Position numbers and translations under genes: made by a program. Source: Prorocentrum cordatum (Eukaryota; Sar; Dinophyceae; Prorocentrales; Prorocentraceae). Taken from it: DNA of 64,000 nt. Shown in pieces: positions 43,048 to 52,949 of the stretch. How positions within the stretch are numbered: position 1 is the first letter of the stretch; each line of letters opens with the position of its first letter. Under the pieces are notes generated by a model that searched no databases, was not told the DNA's origin, and worked only from the letters and a program-made list of their open reading frames with translations. The stretch spans positions 64,001 through 128,000 of the forward strand of contig CAUYUJ010003914.1 of NCBI GenBank assembly GCA_963575745.1. The letters run 5' to 3'.

Positions 43048-43949
43048 CGCTGCCCATGCAGACGCGGAGGCCGTCAACGCCGCCGTCGACGGGGCGCCTG
43101 GCCTGCCTCTTCGTGACCACGTCGCCAGCGACCACCTGGAGGTCAGGAAACTCCTGCTTCATCCACCGGATGATGTCGTGCTGACGTCGCCCTGGCTGCT
43201 GTCGACGGCGATGGCGCCCACGCCGGCATCCACCAGGGCCCTGGCCCGGTCGCGGTCGCAGGGGCGGGTGCCGATGCTCGCGGCAACGCGGAGCTGGCCC
43301 TTGGCGTCCTTGGTGGCGAGGGGGAAATCCGCGCTCTGCTTCAGGTCCGCACGGGCGATGAGGGCGACGAGGCGACCGTCCTCGCTCACGATGGGCAGCT
43401 TGCCCTTCTTGGTCTTGCGGATAATCTCTTTCGCGGCCTGCGACCCAACGCCCTCCCGAGCAGTCACCAGATCCTTGAAGTCCGTCATGATTTGGCTCGC
43501 TGTTACCCCCACCCTGTTCTTGACGAAGTCCGTGTCCATGCAAGGGACAAGGCCCAACAGCCGCGAGTTCATCTTTCTGTCGTGCGTCACGGGGAAACCA
43601 GTGAAGCCGCAGGACGCCGCCAGCTTGTCGATATCCGACAGCAACATCGTGGCTGAATGCAGACAGGGTCCGCAATGAACCCGCTCTTGTATTTCTTTAC
43701 CATGCTTACCTCGCTCGCCTGCTCCTGTATCGTCAAGTTGTTGTGGATGACGCCGATACCCCCCTCCAATGCCATGCCGATCGCCATCTTGTGCTCGGTG
43801 ACGGTGTCCATCGGGCTGTAGATAATCGGAGTTTTCAGCTTGATCACCATCGTGAAGCTAGACTCCAACACGACCTCATGAACGCCGAAGCTGATCTGCC
43901 CGGGCAGGCAGATGAGGTCGTCGTAAGTGAAGCCCGTCTTGCAACTCCT

Positions 43950-44060
43950 GTCTTCGAATGGAAAACAGATTGATGATGATGATGATGATGACGATGAGGA
44001 GGAGGAGGAGGAGGAGGAGGACAGGTAAGACGGTGAGGATGAGGATGAGGATGATGGTGC
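43950..44060 (-). other. Putative first intron of the IMPDH copy, CTC/ATC-rich
   Basis: Coding-like sequence ends at GGCAAGGAG (44060) and resumes after GAAGACAG (43950) with GAGTTGCAAGACGG, which continues the protein as ELQDG once the extra G is ignored. The interval is CCTCCT and ATCATC repeats. The donor is not GT, so the border is uncertain. Confidence 0.45.
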
Positions 44061-44200
44061 TCCTTGCCGCCGTGGCCATCCATCATCTCGGGCTCCGCCA
44101 CGGCCGCCCTACTCGGCGAACGGCTGCGGCCCTTGGCCCCTGCGGCAACGGGCTCCGTGTGCGGCGGCATTCGGTGCGGGGAGCACTGACCAACCACTCG

Positions 44201-44265
44201 CTGAGTCGAAACGGCTTGAGCCAAAATGGCTTGAGGCAAAATGGCTTGAGCCAAACGGCTACGAA
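44201..44265 (-). other. Array of relict dinoflagellate spliced leaders
   Basis: On the minus strand the units are CGTAGCCGTTTGGCTCAAG (44265-44245), CCATTTTGCCTCAAG (44244-44230), CCATTTTGGCTCAAG (44229-44215) and CCGTTTCGACTCAG (44214-44201). The third is an exact match to the last 15 bases of the dinoflagellate spliced leader. Truncated 15-base relics behind a longer one are what repeated trans-splicing at the leader's own internal AG and re-insertion of mRNA produces. Confidence 0.93.
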
Positions 44266-44392
44266 CGGGATGGGGCGGGGAGGCCGAGGAGGAAGACAAC
44301 GTGAAGGACGAGAAGGGAGGGGAAGACGAAGAGGTGGAGTCATGGGACGACACGGAGGAGTAGAAAGGGGATGCCGACGATGAGCAAACTTC

Positions 44393-44583
44393 GGCGGCGA
44401 GCGAAGGTGGGAAGTGAGAAGGAGAAGGCCGTCTCACTAGGCGGCGCAGCTTCTCGGAAGGCCCTCGGCCCTCTGGAAGGCTCTTCGTTGCGTCGAACAA
44501 CCTCTCGGAAAGCCCCGGGGGGGACGTCCGAGCCTTCTGAGAAGGCCCGCCCCGTCTGACTTGCCCCCCGGGGCTCGCCGCCG
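44393..44583. mobile_element. Foldback element, GGCGGCGAGC family
   Basis: The ends GGCGGCGAGCGAAGGTGGGA and CTTGCCCCCCGGGGCTCGCC+GCC are inverted. Internal CTTCTGAGAAGGC is present. It lies about 125 bp upstream of the relict leaders. Confidence 0.82.
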
Positions 44584-44757
44584 ACGGTCCTTGACTTTGT
44601 GGGTATTCCGACTGGACGGCAAATTCAGGGCCCAGCTCTGGGATCTATACGACAAGGGAGCGCCGATCTGCACCAGGTCCACCCTCCCCAGGTCCAAGAC
44701 GGTCCCCCCCACCATCGCCTGATGGCGGGCCAGCAGCACGTGAAGGGCTGGCCGCCG

Positions 44758-45002
<245 letters not shown>

Positions 45003-45235
45003 TGATGGGGAAGGCTGGGGGGCCGCGTGGCCTTCGAGTCCTCCGAGATGCGCGCCGCGGCGGCGCGCAGCGCGCCCTGCACGGCCTCCGTGTCGCCGCC
45101 CTTGGCGGCCGCGTAGAGCGCCTGCCTGCGCGCGGAGGCCGCGGGAGCCAGCGCGTGCCCCCGGCAGGAGAGCCGTGGCGCGAGGACGTCTTGGCGCGAG
45201 GATGTCAGGTGCAGCCTGCGAATGAATAGGTCGTA

Positions 45236-45640
45236 CCTCCTCCTCCTCCTCCTCCTCCTCCTCCTCCTCCTCCTCCTCCTCCTCCTCCTCCTCCTCCTCT
45301 CCTCCTCCTCCTCCTCCTCCTCCTCCTCCTCCTCCTCCTCCTCCCTCCCCTCCCCCTCCTTCTCCTTGTCCTCCTCCTCATCATCCCCCTCCTCTGCCTT
45401 CCTCCTCCTCCTCCTGAAAGGCTGAACGCCTGAAGGCGAAAAAGTCTGCCATACGTTAACCTCTCCTGGTGAAAGCCCGACGGCAGAAGAGTCTGTCAGA
45501 CGTTGCCCTCTCCTCCTGAGAGCCTGAAAGCCTGCAGGCAGAAAAGTCTGTCAGACGTTGCTCTCCCCTCCTCCTCCTCCTTCTCCTCCTCCTCCTCCTC
45601 CTCCTCCTCCTCCTCCTCCTCCTCCTCCTCCTCGCCATCA
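45236..45640. repeat. CTC tracts around a duplicated ~70-bp unit
   Basis: (CTC)n at 45236-45345 and 45565-45635. Between them a repeated segment with GCCTGAAGGC/GCCTGCAGGC, AGAAAAGTCTG and CAGACGTTGC(C/T)CTC occurs about three times. Confidence 0.88.
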
Positions 45641-46094
45641 TTATCCTCCTCCCTCGCGGGCGTAAAAAGAACACCCAGCCACTCCAGCTCCAACATAGCC
45701 TACCGAACGCGCTGGACGTCTCTACTCCGCTGGGGTCGCAGAATGGCGTACACCACTTGAACAATTCTAAGAAGAGTAGAGGCACATTGTGCGTTGAACT
45801 TTGAACTTCCCAGAGTGCGCAGGAGTTCGTGGCAACGTGGTGGGCTATCGGGGGAAAAGAGACGTATTTCCGTGAGGCACACAGAGGCGAGTCGGTCTCT
45901 TATGGAAGGTGCCTGCTGGATATAGGGAGCCTTCTTTGCCCCCCTGGCCCAGCCATCCGCGCCACATCCGCTGCCATCCGAGGCTGGCCCGAGGCCGCTC
46001 TGGGACCACCGGACGACAGGTGTTGAACGCCATCTACGTGGCGGTCGGACAAGCAAAACATGGTATGGCAGCCATGCCCCTGTCCCCGAAGTTG
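45641..46094. other. No confident gene
   Basis: The minus strand is open after the GGGACAG site at about 46075 (HGCHTMFCLSDRHVDGVQH..) but shows no family. Confidence 0.3.
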
Positions 46095-46436
46095 GGCGCC
46101 CGACTTATCCGGGGTAACTCGGGTCCGGGGTAACTCGGGTTCGGGTTCCCGAAAAAGCCAACCCGAGTTAGCCCTGACCCGAGTTACCCCTGATGATTCG
46201 GGGCTCTGGACGCCCGAGTTATCCGGGGTAACTCGGGTCCGGGGTAACTCGGGTTCGGGTTCCCGAAAAAGCGAACCCGAGTTAGCCCTGACCCGAGTTA
46301 CCCCTGATGATTCGGGGCTCTGGACGCCCGAGTTATCCGGGGTAACTCGGGTCCGGGGTAACTCGGGCTCGGATTCCCGAAAAACGAACCCGAGTTATCC
46401 CTGACCCGAGTTACCCCTGATGATTCGGGGCTCTGA
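46095..46436. repeat. Palindromic 114-bp tandem repeat, three copies
   Basis: Same element as 1616-1850, here three units. The unit length is a multiple of three, so one frame reads a 38-residue repeat (LSGVTRVRGNSGSGSRKS..). This follows from length and palindromy, not from selection for protein. On the minus strand it begins CTTC|GTCAGAGCC and ends before GGGGACAG. Confidence 0.92.
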
Positions 46437-46599
46437 CGAAGCGTGACGATCGACGCGTGATCCCTTCTTCGCTCTCTCTGGCTGGGCCCGGCAGAGCCCC
46501 AGCGTGCTATAGCCTTGGCTCCCTGGGGCAGCGAGACGCCGGGAGCCCAAACCACGAGAGGCACGTGCGCGGCCCGGCCGTGCACGCAGTGACCCTCCT

Positions 46600-47065
46600 C
46601 CTCCCCCTCCCCTCCTCCTCCCTCCTCCTCCTCCTCCTCCTCCTCCTCCTCCCCTCCTCCCCTCCTCCTCCTCCTCCTCCCCCTCCTCCTCCTCCTCCCC
46701 GCCTCCTCCTCTCCTCCTACCTCCTACCTCCTACCCCCTCCTCCTCCCCCCCCAGCCCACGAGGCCAGCAGCATCGCGCCACGAGCGCTCGCGCCACGCA
46801 GCTTCACGAAACCTATGTGCAAGTCTGTGCGCCGAGGTCTCCTCCGACACGTGCTGTTCCATCCGCGGCCCCCCCTGGGGGCAGCTCGTCGCACCGGCAC
46901 CATCCCTCATAGCCCTGGGCCCGAGAACGAGAAGAAGCCGAAATCTAGAAGATCTGGGCACCATAGCCCTTCATAGCCCTGGGTACTTCATAGCCCTGGG
47001 TCCTTCATCCGAAGCCCTGGGTCCTTCATAGCCCTGGGCACCATCCTTCATAGCCCTAGCCTCAG
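46600..47065. repeat. CTC tract, then ~23-bp TCATAGCCCTGGG repeats
   Basis: (CTC)n with CCC interruptions at 46600-46750. At 46900-47062 the motif CTTCATAGCCCTGGG(C/T) recurs six to seven times at irregular spacing. Confidence 0.85.
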
Positions 47066-48290
47066 AGGCCGAAATCGAGAAGATCTGTTCAATGTGGTCT
47101 GCGGCGAGCTGGTTCCAACAAACGGTCGGGCTCACGGCTGGACGTGTCCAGGGCCAACTGTGGCGAAAGCAATCGAGGGGGAAATCTAGGGAAAACACTG
47201 AGATTTAGACAATCTGATCGTCGGAGATCTGGGAAGATAGTCCCTATAGGACGCACGTCTACTGGGATCGGCGCGAAGGTTGCTAAGAGGATAAGGGAAT
47301 GATCGGTGGATGCCAAGATGGGTTATATGTGGCATCACCGAGCGTATAAGTAAGTTACAGGTGCCCCAAGCGGCTCAGAGGGGGTAAGATAACTCAGCGA
47401 AGTGGGCGGTGCCCTCTTAGCCCGGACCCCCCCTGAGCTACTTGAGGCATCTGTACTCAATTTGTGCGCTAAAATCTGCCAAATATACCCCACCTTTTTA
47501 AAACGCCCGAAATGGGTACGGAAAAGATGGATACGAGACCCAACAACTGATGTTGTCCAAAACCGACAGCGGCCGCTGTTGCGCAGGCCGCCTTCTGTCT
47601 CAAGTGGACAGCGTCCGCGGCGGCGCGGACAGCGAGACCTGCCCCAGACGAACAAGAACTGCTGCTGGGCACCGCACCCATTCGTTTCGTACCTACGTCC
47701 TTCGTGCCAGGCCTTGGCACCCGCTGGCCAGCCGCCCTCCCCTCCTCGGCAACTCCCGCGCCCATCCCCAGAGGCCTCCTAGATGGGGTCCGAGTAGAAG
47801 GTGTCGGAGGAACGAGCTGCATCGCCGACGTGGGCGGTGCATCGGCGACGTCGACGTGAAGCTAGTCGGGCTCCACATGCTCGATCCCCCGACCACATCC
47901 GCTCTGATCCCACCTAAGAGGTTTAGAATCCCAGCAGTGTGACTCGCTGCCCCGCCCGCGGCGCCCGGCCCAGGCCTCGACTCCTGCAGCTGCTGCTGCC
48001 GCGCGCGCCTCTTCTCGGCGCCCTCCGCGCCCTTGCGGCCCTGAAAGGCGGCGGTGTGCCGGAGCGGCGCGCGGTGCTTCAAGGCAAGGGGCCGCCCTCC
48101 CTCGCCGTCTCCCAGACACCCTCCCGGACACGCTTACGTCGTGACAAAATGGTGGGCCGACTTCCCACCACCACTACCATAGGTAGGACGGGGAGGAGGG
48201 AGGATGGGGAGGCCCTCCTCCTCCTGCTCGTGTTTTTTTTGCCGTCGGCGGCGCCACTAAGAATGCAAGCTGTGGCAAGCTTAAAAGAAC
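47066..48290. other. No confident gene; dispersed segment shared with 20.3 kb
   Basis: 47570-47720 resembles 20285-20440 (GCGGCGGCGCG(G/A)ACAGCGAG, TGCTGCTGGGCA(C/T)CG, TTCG(T/C)..CCTACGTC). The region is otherwise open on several frames without motifs. Confidence 0.4.
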
Positions 48291-48293
48291 AGC

Positions 48294-48500
48294 TCAGTCG
48301 GAGTCGTCCGACAGCTCTCCGACTGCTGGCAGGAGGGGGCGCTGGTCCTCTTCGAGGGGGACAGCCTTCCTCACAGAACGAGGATGATCTTCCCCAGCAG
48401 TCCCCGAACCAGAGGCCGCCGACACCTGGACATGCGCCTCCCCACGGGACACAATGGAAACAGGCAGGTCGCATGGCGATTCGCGCGGCGCAGAGGGCAC
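48294..48500 (-). CDS. Possible C-terminal exon, unknown protein
   Basis: The minus frame PVSIVSRGEAHVQVSAASGS and then PLEEDQRPLLPAVGELSDDS ends in a stop at about 48294. It is mixed in composition and ends in an acidic tail, unlike the repeat-derived frames around it. No splice site was confirmed and no family is recognised. The plus strand is also open here, so the strand is uncertain. Confidence 0.25.
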   Translation of the reverse strand: MPSAPRESPCDLPVSIVSRGEAHVQVSAASGSGTAGEDHPRSVRKAVPLEEDQRPLLPAVGELSDDSD

Positions 48501-49039
48501 TGGAGCGAATCCATTCCAGAACAAGAAATGATCCTGGCGAAGGTCCCAAACATATGCAGTTGTGGGTACCGTAATTGTGAATACCTGCTTCGGTGAAGCC
48601 CCCTATTGGGCCACGAAGCGCTGCACTGGCGCGGAGTGTCCTTGCGGCCTCCGGGCGTGCCCAGGCGTGCCTTTCCCGGCCGGCGCTTCGCCGTGCGCAA
48701 AAGAGGAGCATGCCTGGCCCTCCGCCTGTGGGAGGCCTGTCGGGGGGGGGCTCGGGCCCCTGGCAAAGCGACTCCTGGCGGAGCGCTCAGCAGGAAAAAG
48801 GGGTTCGACGAAATAAACGAAAGAAAAGGGGATAATCAAACCGGGCCAAATAACAAGGGGCACGCGTGCCAAGGATCATACAATCGCGGATGCGAGACAA
48901 ACGGCAGATGACAATGGCGCCAAGGTCCGGTAGGGGGGGGGTGGGCAAGCGAGTGCCCCGACAGGCCGGCGACGGACCATGACGAAGGAGCGGTCCCGAT
49001 GTTTTCTGCATCCTGAAGCCGTCTCGGGGGCCCCGTGGT

Positions 49040-49173
49040 CGTCGGTCGTCGGTGGTGGTGGTCGTCGTCGTCGTCGGTCGTCGTCGTCGTCGTCGTCGTC
49101 AAAGTCGTCGTCGTCGTCGTGGTCGTCGTGGTCGTCGTGGTGGTCGTCGTCGTCGTCGTCGTCGTCGTCGTTA

Positions 49174-49207
<34 letters not shown>

Positions 49208-49249
49208 CGTCGTGGTCGTCGTGGTCGTCGTGGTCGTCGTGGTCGTCGC

Positions 49250-49291
<42 letters not shown>

Positions 49292-49340
49292 CGTCGCGGT
49301 CGTCGTGGTCGTCGAGGTCGTCGTCGTCGTCGGGAGGAAG
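49040..49340. repeat. GTC triplet microsatellite
   Basis: (GTC)n and (GTG)GTC variants over about 300 bp. Confidence 0.95.
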
Positions 49341-49449
49341 AGGAGGAGGGGGAGGGAGGGGGGAGGGAAGGGGCCTCCAAGACGGATGTGGTTCACTTTT
49401 GGATTGCTTGCTGCTGCGCCTCCCTCAGCAAGGCAACTCGCCTGGCGGC

Positions 49450-51345
49450 CGCTTTGGGATGGGCTGGCTGGGATACGCGAAGCGTGAAGAGCGGGGGGAG
49501 ACGGGGGAGAAGGCGCGGAGGCCGGGGAAGAGCGGGGGGAGCACGCGGGGTAGATGGGCGCAGGGGAGGGCGGGGAGGGGCGGGGGGAGGGAGGCGCACG
49601 GTCGAATAAGGCGAGGGGGGCCCCGGGAAGGCGGGGGGTGCACGAGGGAGCATGCGCGGAAGCTCGGAGAGGGTGGGGGAAGCACGGGGGCCAGGGGAGG
49701 GGGGCGCAGGGAAGGAGCGGGGAGAGGGCGCACGATCGGAATAAGGGGAGGGGGGCCCGGGGAAGGCGGGTGGAGCACGAGGGAGAAGGCGCGGAAGCCC
49801 GGAGAGGGTGGGGGCGCGCAGGGAAGCACGGAAGCAAGGGGAGAGGGGCGCAGGGGAGGAGCGGGGGGAGGGGGCGCACGGTCGGAATAAGGGAAGGGGG
49901 GCCCGGGGAGGGCGGGGGGGGGGGGAAAAGCACGGGGAGAAGGCGCGGAGGCCCTGGGAAGAATGGGGGGGGCACTGGGGCAACGGGAGAGGGCGCTAAT
50001 GGGAGGGCGCGGCGTGGGGGAGGCGCACGGTCGAAATAAAGGCCCCAGTGTGCCTCCGGGGAAGAACGGGTTGCACTGGGGTCGAAGAGGGTGGCGCAGT
50101 GGGGGAGCGTGGGGAGGGCGACGGTCCTGAATAGGGCAGGAAAGGGGTTCCCGGGAGGACGGGGGGTGCACATGAGGGGGGGGCCAGGGGGAGGGCTCAC
50201 AAGGTCGGATAAGGGGAGGCCGATTCGGGACGGCGGGGGTAGCGCGGAGGAGAAGGTCGCGGGGGGCCCGGGGAGCGTTGAGGGAGCACGGGGGCAAGAG
50301 GAAACAAGCGCAGGGGAGGATCGGTGGAAGGGGGGCGCACGGTCGGAATAAAGGGAGGGGGGGCCCAGGGAAGGCGGGGGGAGCACGGGGGACAGGGCGG
50401 GGGAGCCCGGGGGGCGTGGGGGGAGCACGGAGGCATCGGGAGAAGGGCGCAGGGGAGGGGCGGGGGGGGGGCGCACGGTCGGAATAAGGGGAAGGGGCAT
50501 CCGGGCAGACGGGGGGCACGGAGGCAAGAGGAGGGGGGTGCAGGGGAGGGGCAGGGGGGAGGGCGCACGGTCGGAATAAGGGGAGGGGGGCCCGGGGAGG
50601 GCGGTGGAAACACGGGGGAAAAGGCGCGGAGGCCCGGGAAGAATGAGAGGAGCACGGGGGCAACGGCAGAGGGGCGCAGGGGAGGAGCGGGGGGAGGTCC
50701 GGCACGGTCGGAATCGGAGGCCAGAGGGGGCCCGGGGAAGGCGGGGGGCGCGGAGGCAAGAGGAGGGGGGCGCAGGGGAGGGGCGGGGGAGGGCGCACGG
50801 TTGGAATAAGGGGAGGGGGGCCGGGGAGGACGGTGGGGGAGGAGCGGGGGGAGGGCGCGCAGTCGGAATAAGGCGGGGGGGGTGGGGCCGGGGAGGGCGG
50901 TGGGGGCACAGAGCGGAGGAGCAGGCGCGGGAGTCCGGGGAGCGCGGGGGGAGCACGGGTTCAAGGGGAAAGGGGCGCAAGGGAGGTGCGGGAGAGGAGG
51001 GGCGCACGGTCGGAATAAGGGGAGGGGGGCTCGGGAAAGGCGGGTGGGGCGCGGGAGGGAAGGGGGGGGCGCGGGGCGAAGGGAGCGGGGCGAATGGGAG
51101 GGGCAGGGGGGCAGGTGCACGGTTGGAATAAGGTGAGGGGAGAAGGGCGCGGGGGCGCGGGGAGGGTGCGAAGAGGACAGGGGCAAGAGGAGGGAGGCGC
51201 AGGGGAGAGCGGGGGGAGGAGGGGGGTGGCGCACGGTCGGAATAAGGAGTGGGGGGCTGGGGGACGGACGGCGGGGGGAGCACGACGGAGGAGAAGGTAC
51301 GGGGGCCGGGGAGCGTGGAGGGAGCACCGGGGCAAGGCTGGACAC
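49450..51345. repeat. G-rich minisatellite, ~14 units of 90-150 bp
   Basis: Anchor GCGCACGGTCGGAATAAGG (variants) recurs at about 49590, 49728, 49877, 50025, 50337, 50473, 50567, 50705, 50798, 50860, 51006, 51117 and 51233. Spacers are GGGGAGCACGGGGG and GGGCGCAGGGGAGG. An 800-codon open frame on the minus strand is the translated repeat and is not accepted as a gene. Confidence 0.9.
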
Positions 51346-52718
51346 TGCGGAATTTTAGCCCTGCTTGGAATTTTGCGCTTCCCTCTCGGCTTCCAGAGAG
51401 GGGGTATCTGAGGATGTCTGAAGCGAAACTTCAGTTGTTCCTCTTCGCTGTTAGGTTTCTTCCAGAGCCACGCGCAAGTGCCCCAGGAGGGAAGAGGGTC
51501 CCCGACAGGCTGGGCCCGAAGCGGGCCCAGGAAAGGCCCAATATGGCCCCAGATGGGACTGCGCCTCCGAGGAGGCCCTCCTGAGAGGGCCCCGAGTCGG
51601 GCCCAGGAGGGGCCCAGGATGGCCCAGGGGGGCGCCTGGGGGCCTCTCCGCGAGCCCCGGCCCGCCCCCCCCCCTCCCGGGTGCGTTCCCCCATATGAGG
51701 GGCGCACGAGGAGCTCCTTACTTTCAGAAAAGGGTAACTCTAAAAGTGAGGGTAACTCTGAAAGTGAAGGGCTTTTTGCCGCCCAGGGCGGCATTTTGAG
51801 GCCCTCCCGCCCGCCCGCCCGGGGAGGAGGGCATTTTGACGCCCAGGGCGGCATTTTGACTCCGAAAGTCAGGCCCAGGCCCGCCCCCCCAGCCCTGGAA
51901 AACCACGCGTGCGAGGGAGGGGGCCCGCGACGAGGGAGGGGTCGGCGCTCGCCCGACCGAGCTGCGCCATCGAGGCGCGCCGTGTGGCCAAACCTTTTTG
52001 TCACATTAGTGAGTTTGACCTTCTCGCCGAGGTCTCTTGGGGCGTCTTGGGTGCATCCTCGAGGCATCTTGGGGTTCTTGGGAGCCTCTTGGGGGCGTCT
52101 CGGGGGCTCCTGAGCGCCCCTTGGGGCAGTCCTGGGGCGCACTTGGGAGCCCATGGGCGGCGTGAATCAGTTCGGCCCCCTCTTGGCGAGATGCACGGGC
52201 ACGCATATACACGGCGCAAAACAATGGACAACAATGCCTGGATAGGGGGGGGGGGTAGGAAGCGGAGGGGAGAGAGGTTACGAGAAGAAGCTGGAGGAGG
52301 AAGTGGCTCCTGGACACAGCCCCGAGGGAACCATCATACGCTTTGAGGGGCAAGGCGTCGCAAGAAGAGGGGGAGCAGGGGCGATCCATCTCAGGAAGAG
52401 GAGGGGGATGAGACCGGCGTAGGGTGGAGGCGAGGAGGATGGGGAGAAATGGGAAATCATAAGAACAGGGAGAAACGATGACCGAGGCAAGGGCGGGAAG
52501 GAGCAAGGGGAGGCAGGAGGCGAAGAGGACGAGGAGCAGTCGGGGAGGTGGGGCAGGGAGAAGCGGGAGGAAGATCAGGACGAGGCCACTTCAGCAGCAG
52601 CAGCAACTGAAGCATCAGTGGGACAGGAAAGAGAGGAACAAGTGTGCAATGAAAGCTGTATAGATGGATTTGCTATCGTCCCATGCGTCACGTTGCTCTC
52701 GATGGGCCGAAGTAACCA
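51346..52718. other. No gene; CTTGGGG degenerate repeat and short duplications
   Basis: 51730-51860 holds repeated GGGTAACTCT(A/G)AAAGTGA and CGCCCAGGGCGGCATTTTGA. 52020-52155 is the CTTGGGGCGTCTTGGG class. 52240-52580 is GGA-rich. No coding family was seen. Confidence 0.5.
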
Positions 52719-52850
52719 GGGCAAGGCAAGGCAAGGCAAGGTCAGGCACGGCAGTACAAGGTGAGGCAAGGTAAGGCAAGGCAAGGCAAGGTGACCCATC
52801 CAAGGCGAGGCTAGGCAAGGGAAGGCATTGCAAGGCAATGCGAGGCGAAC
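52719..52850. repeat. GGCAA pentanucleotide repeat upstream of the four-exon gene
   Basis: Interrupted (GGCAA)n/(GGCAAGGTAA) about 100-230 bp before the start codon at 52950. Confidence 0.9.
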
Positions 52851-52881
52851 AGAACAGACGCATCCAACTTCAACAGTCTGA

Positions 52882-52902
52882 CCGAAACCATGTCGGCTCA
52901 AA
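52882..52902 (+). other. Possible relict spliced leader
   Basis: 16 of 21 positions agree with the dinoflagellate spliced leader, including CCG, CCAT and GGCTCAA, 47 nt before ATG 52950. The match is imperfect and could be chance, but it lies in the right place and orientation. Confidence 0.45.
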
Positions 52903-52949
52903 CCTGCAGAGGCAGCCGGACCCCGGAAGCGAGCCTCAATTTTGGCACG

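Larger units (their letters stand above)
42340..44265 (-). pseudogene. IMPDH: Retroposed IMP dehydrogenase pseudogene
   Basis: IMP dehydrogenase makes XMP from IMP in guanine nucleotide synthesis. Order on the minus strand: relict spliced leaders (44265-44201); a 30-nt leader; ATG at 44170 (MPPHTEPVAAGAKG..); a gap; GFTYDDLICLPGQISF; YSPMDTVTEHKMAI; the CBS-pair region (43640-43330); VDSSQGD; the active-site loop GSGPICTTQ; SVAEFAKERGVPIVA; SPGEYFFAEGV; YRGMDSLEAM; VAQGVSGSV; and FDRELFG near 42360. The copy is nearly complete but broken: an extra G near 43933, one base lost near 43652, seven lost near 43183, a 22-bp duplication at 43004-43047, further drift just after it, and a frameshift near 42703. 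The relict leaders show origin from a processed mRNA. Assembly error could explain single-base changes but not the duplication. Confidence 0.92.

Noticed and set aside
42340-43950. Functional IMPDH with many introns
   Set aside because: Frame changes of one and seven bases and a 22-bp duplication lie within conserved blocks and lack splice sites; relict leaders show a retroposed copy.
46060-46404. 38-residue tandem repeat protein
   Set aside because: The unit is palindromic and a multiple of three, so an open repeat frame is expected; the DNA looks like an amplified intron.
48836-51283. Minus-strand open frame of about 815 codons
   Set aside because: It is the translation of the G-rich minisatellite and the GTC tract; proline/serine-rich, no motif, and the repeat unit explains it fully.
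52890-52892. ATG 52890 as start of the four-exon gene
   Set aside because: It lies inside the leader-like sequence; ATG 52950 has A at -3 and G at +4 and begins a more typical N-terminus (MAPKRVARK). Not excluded.
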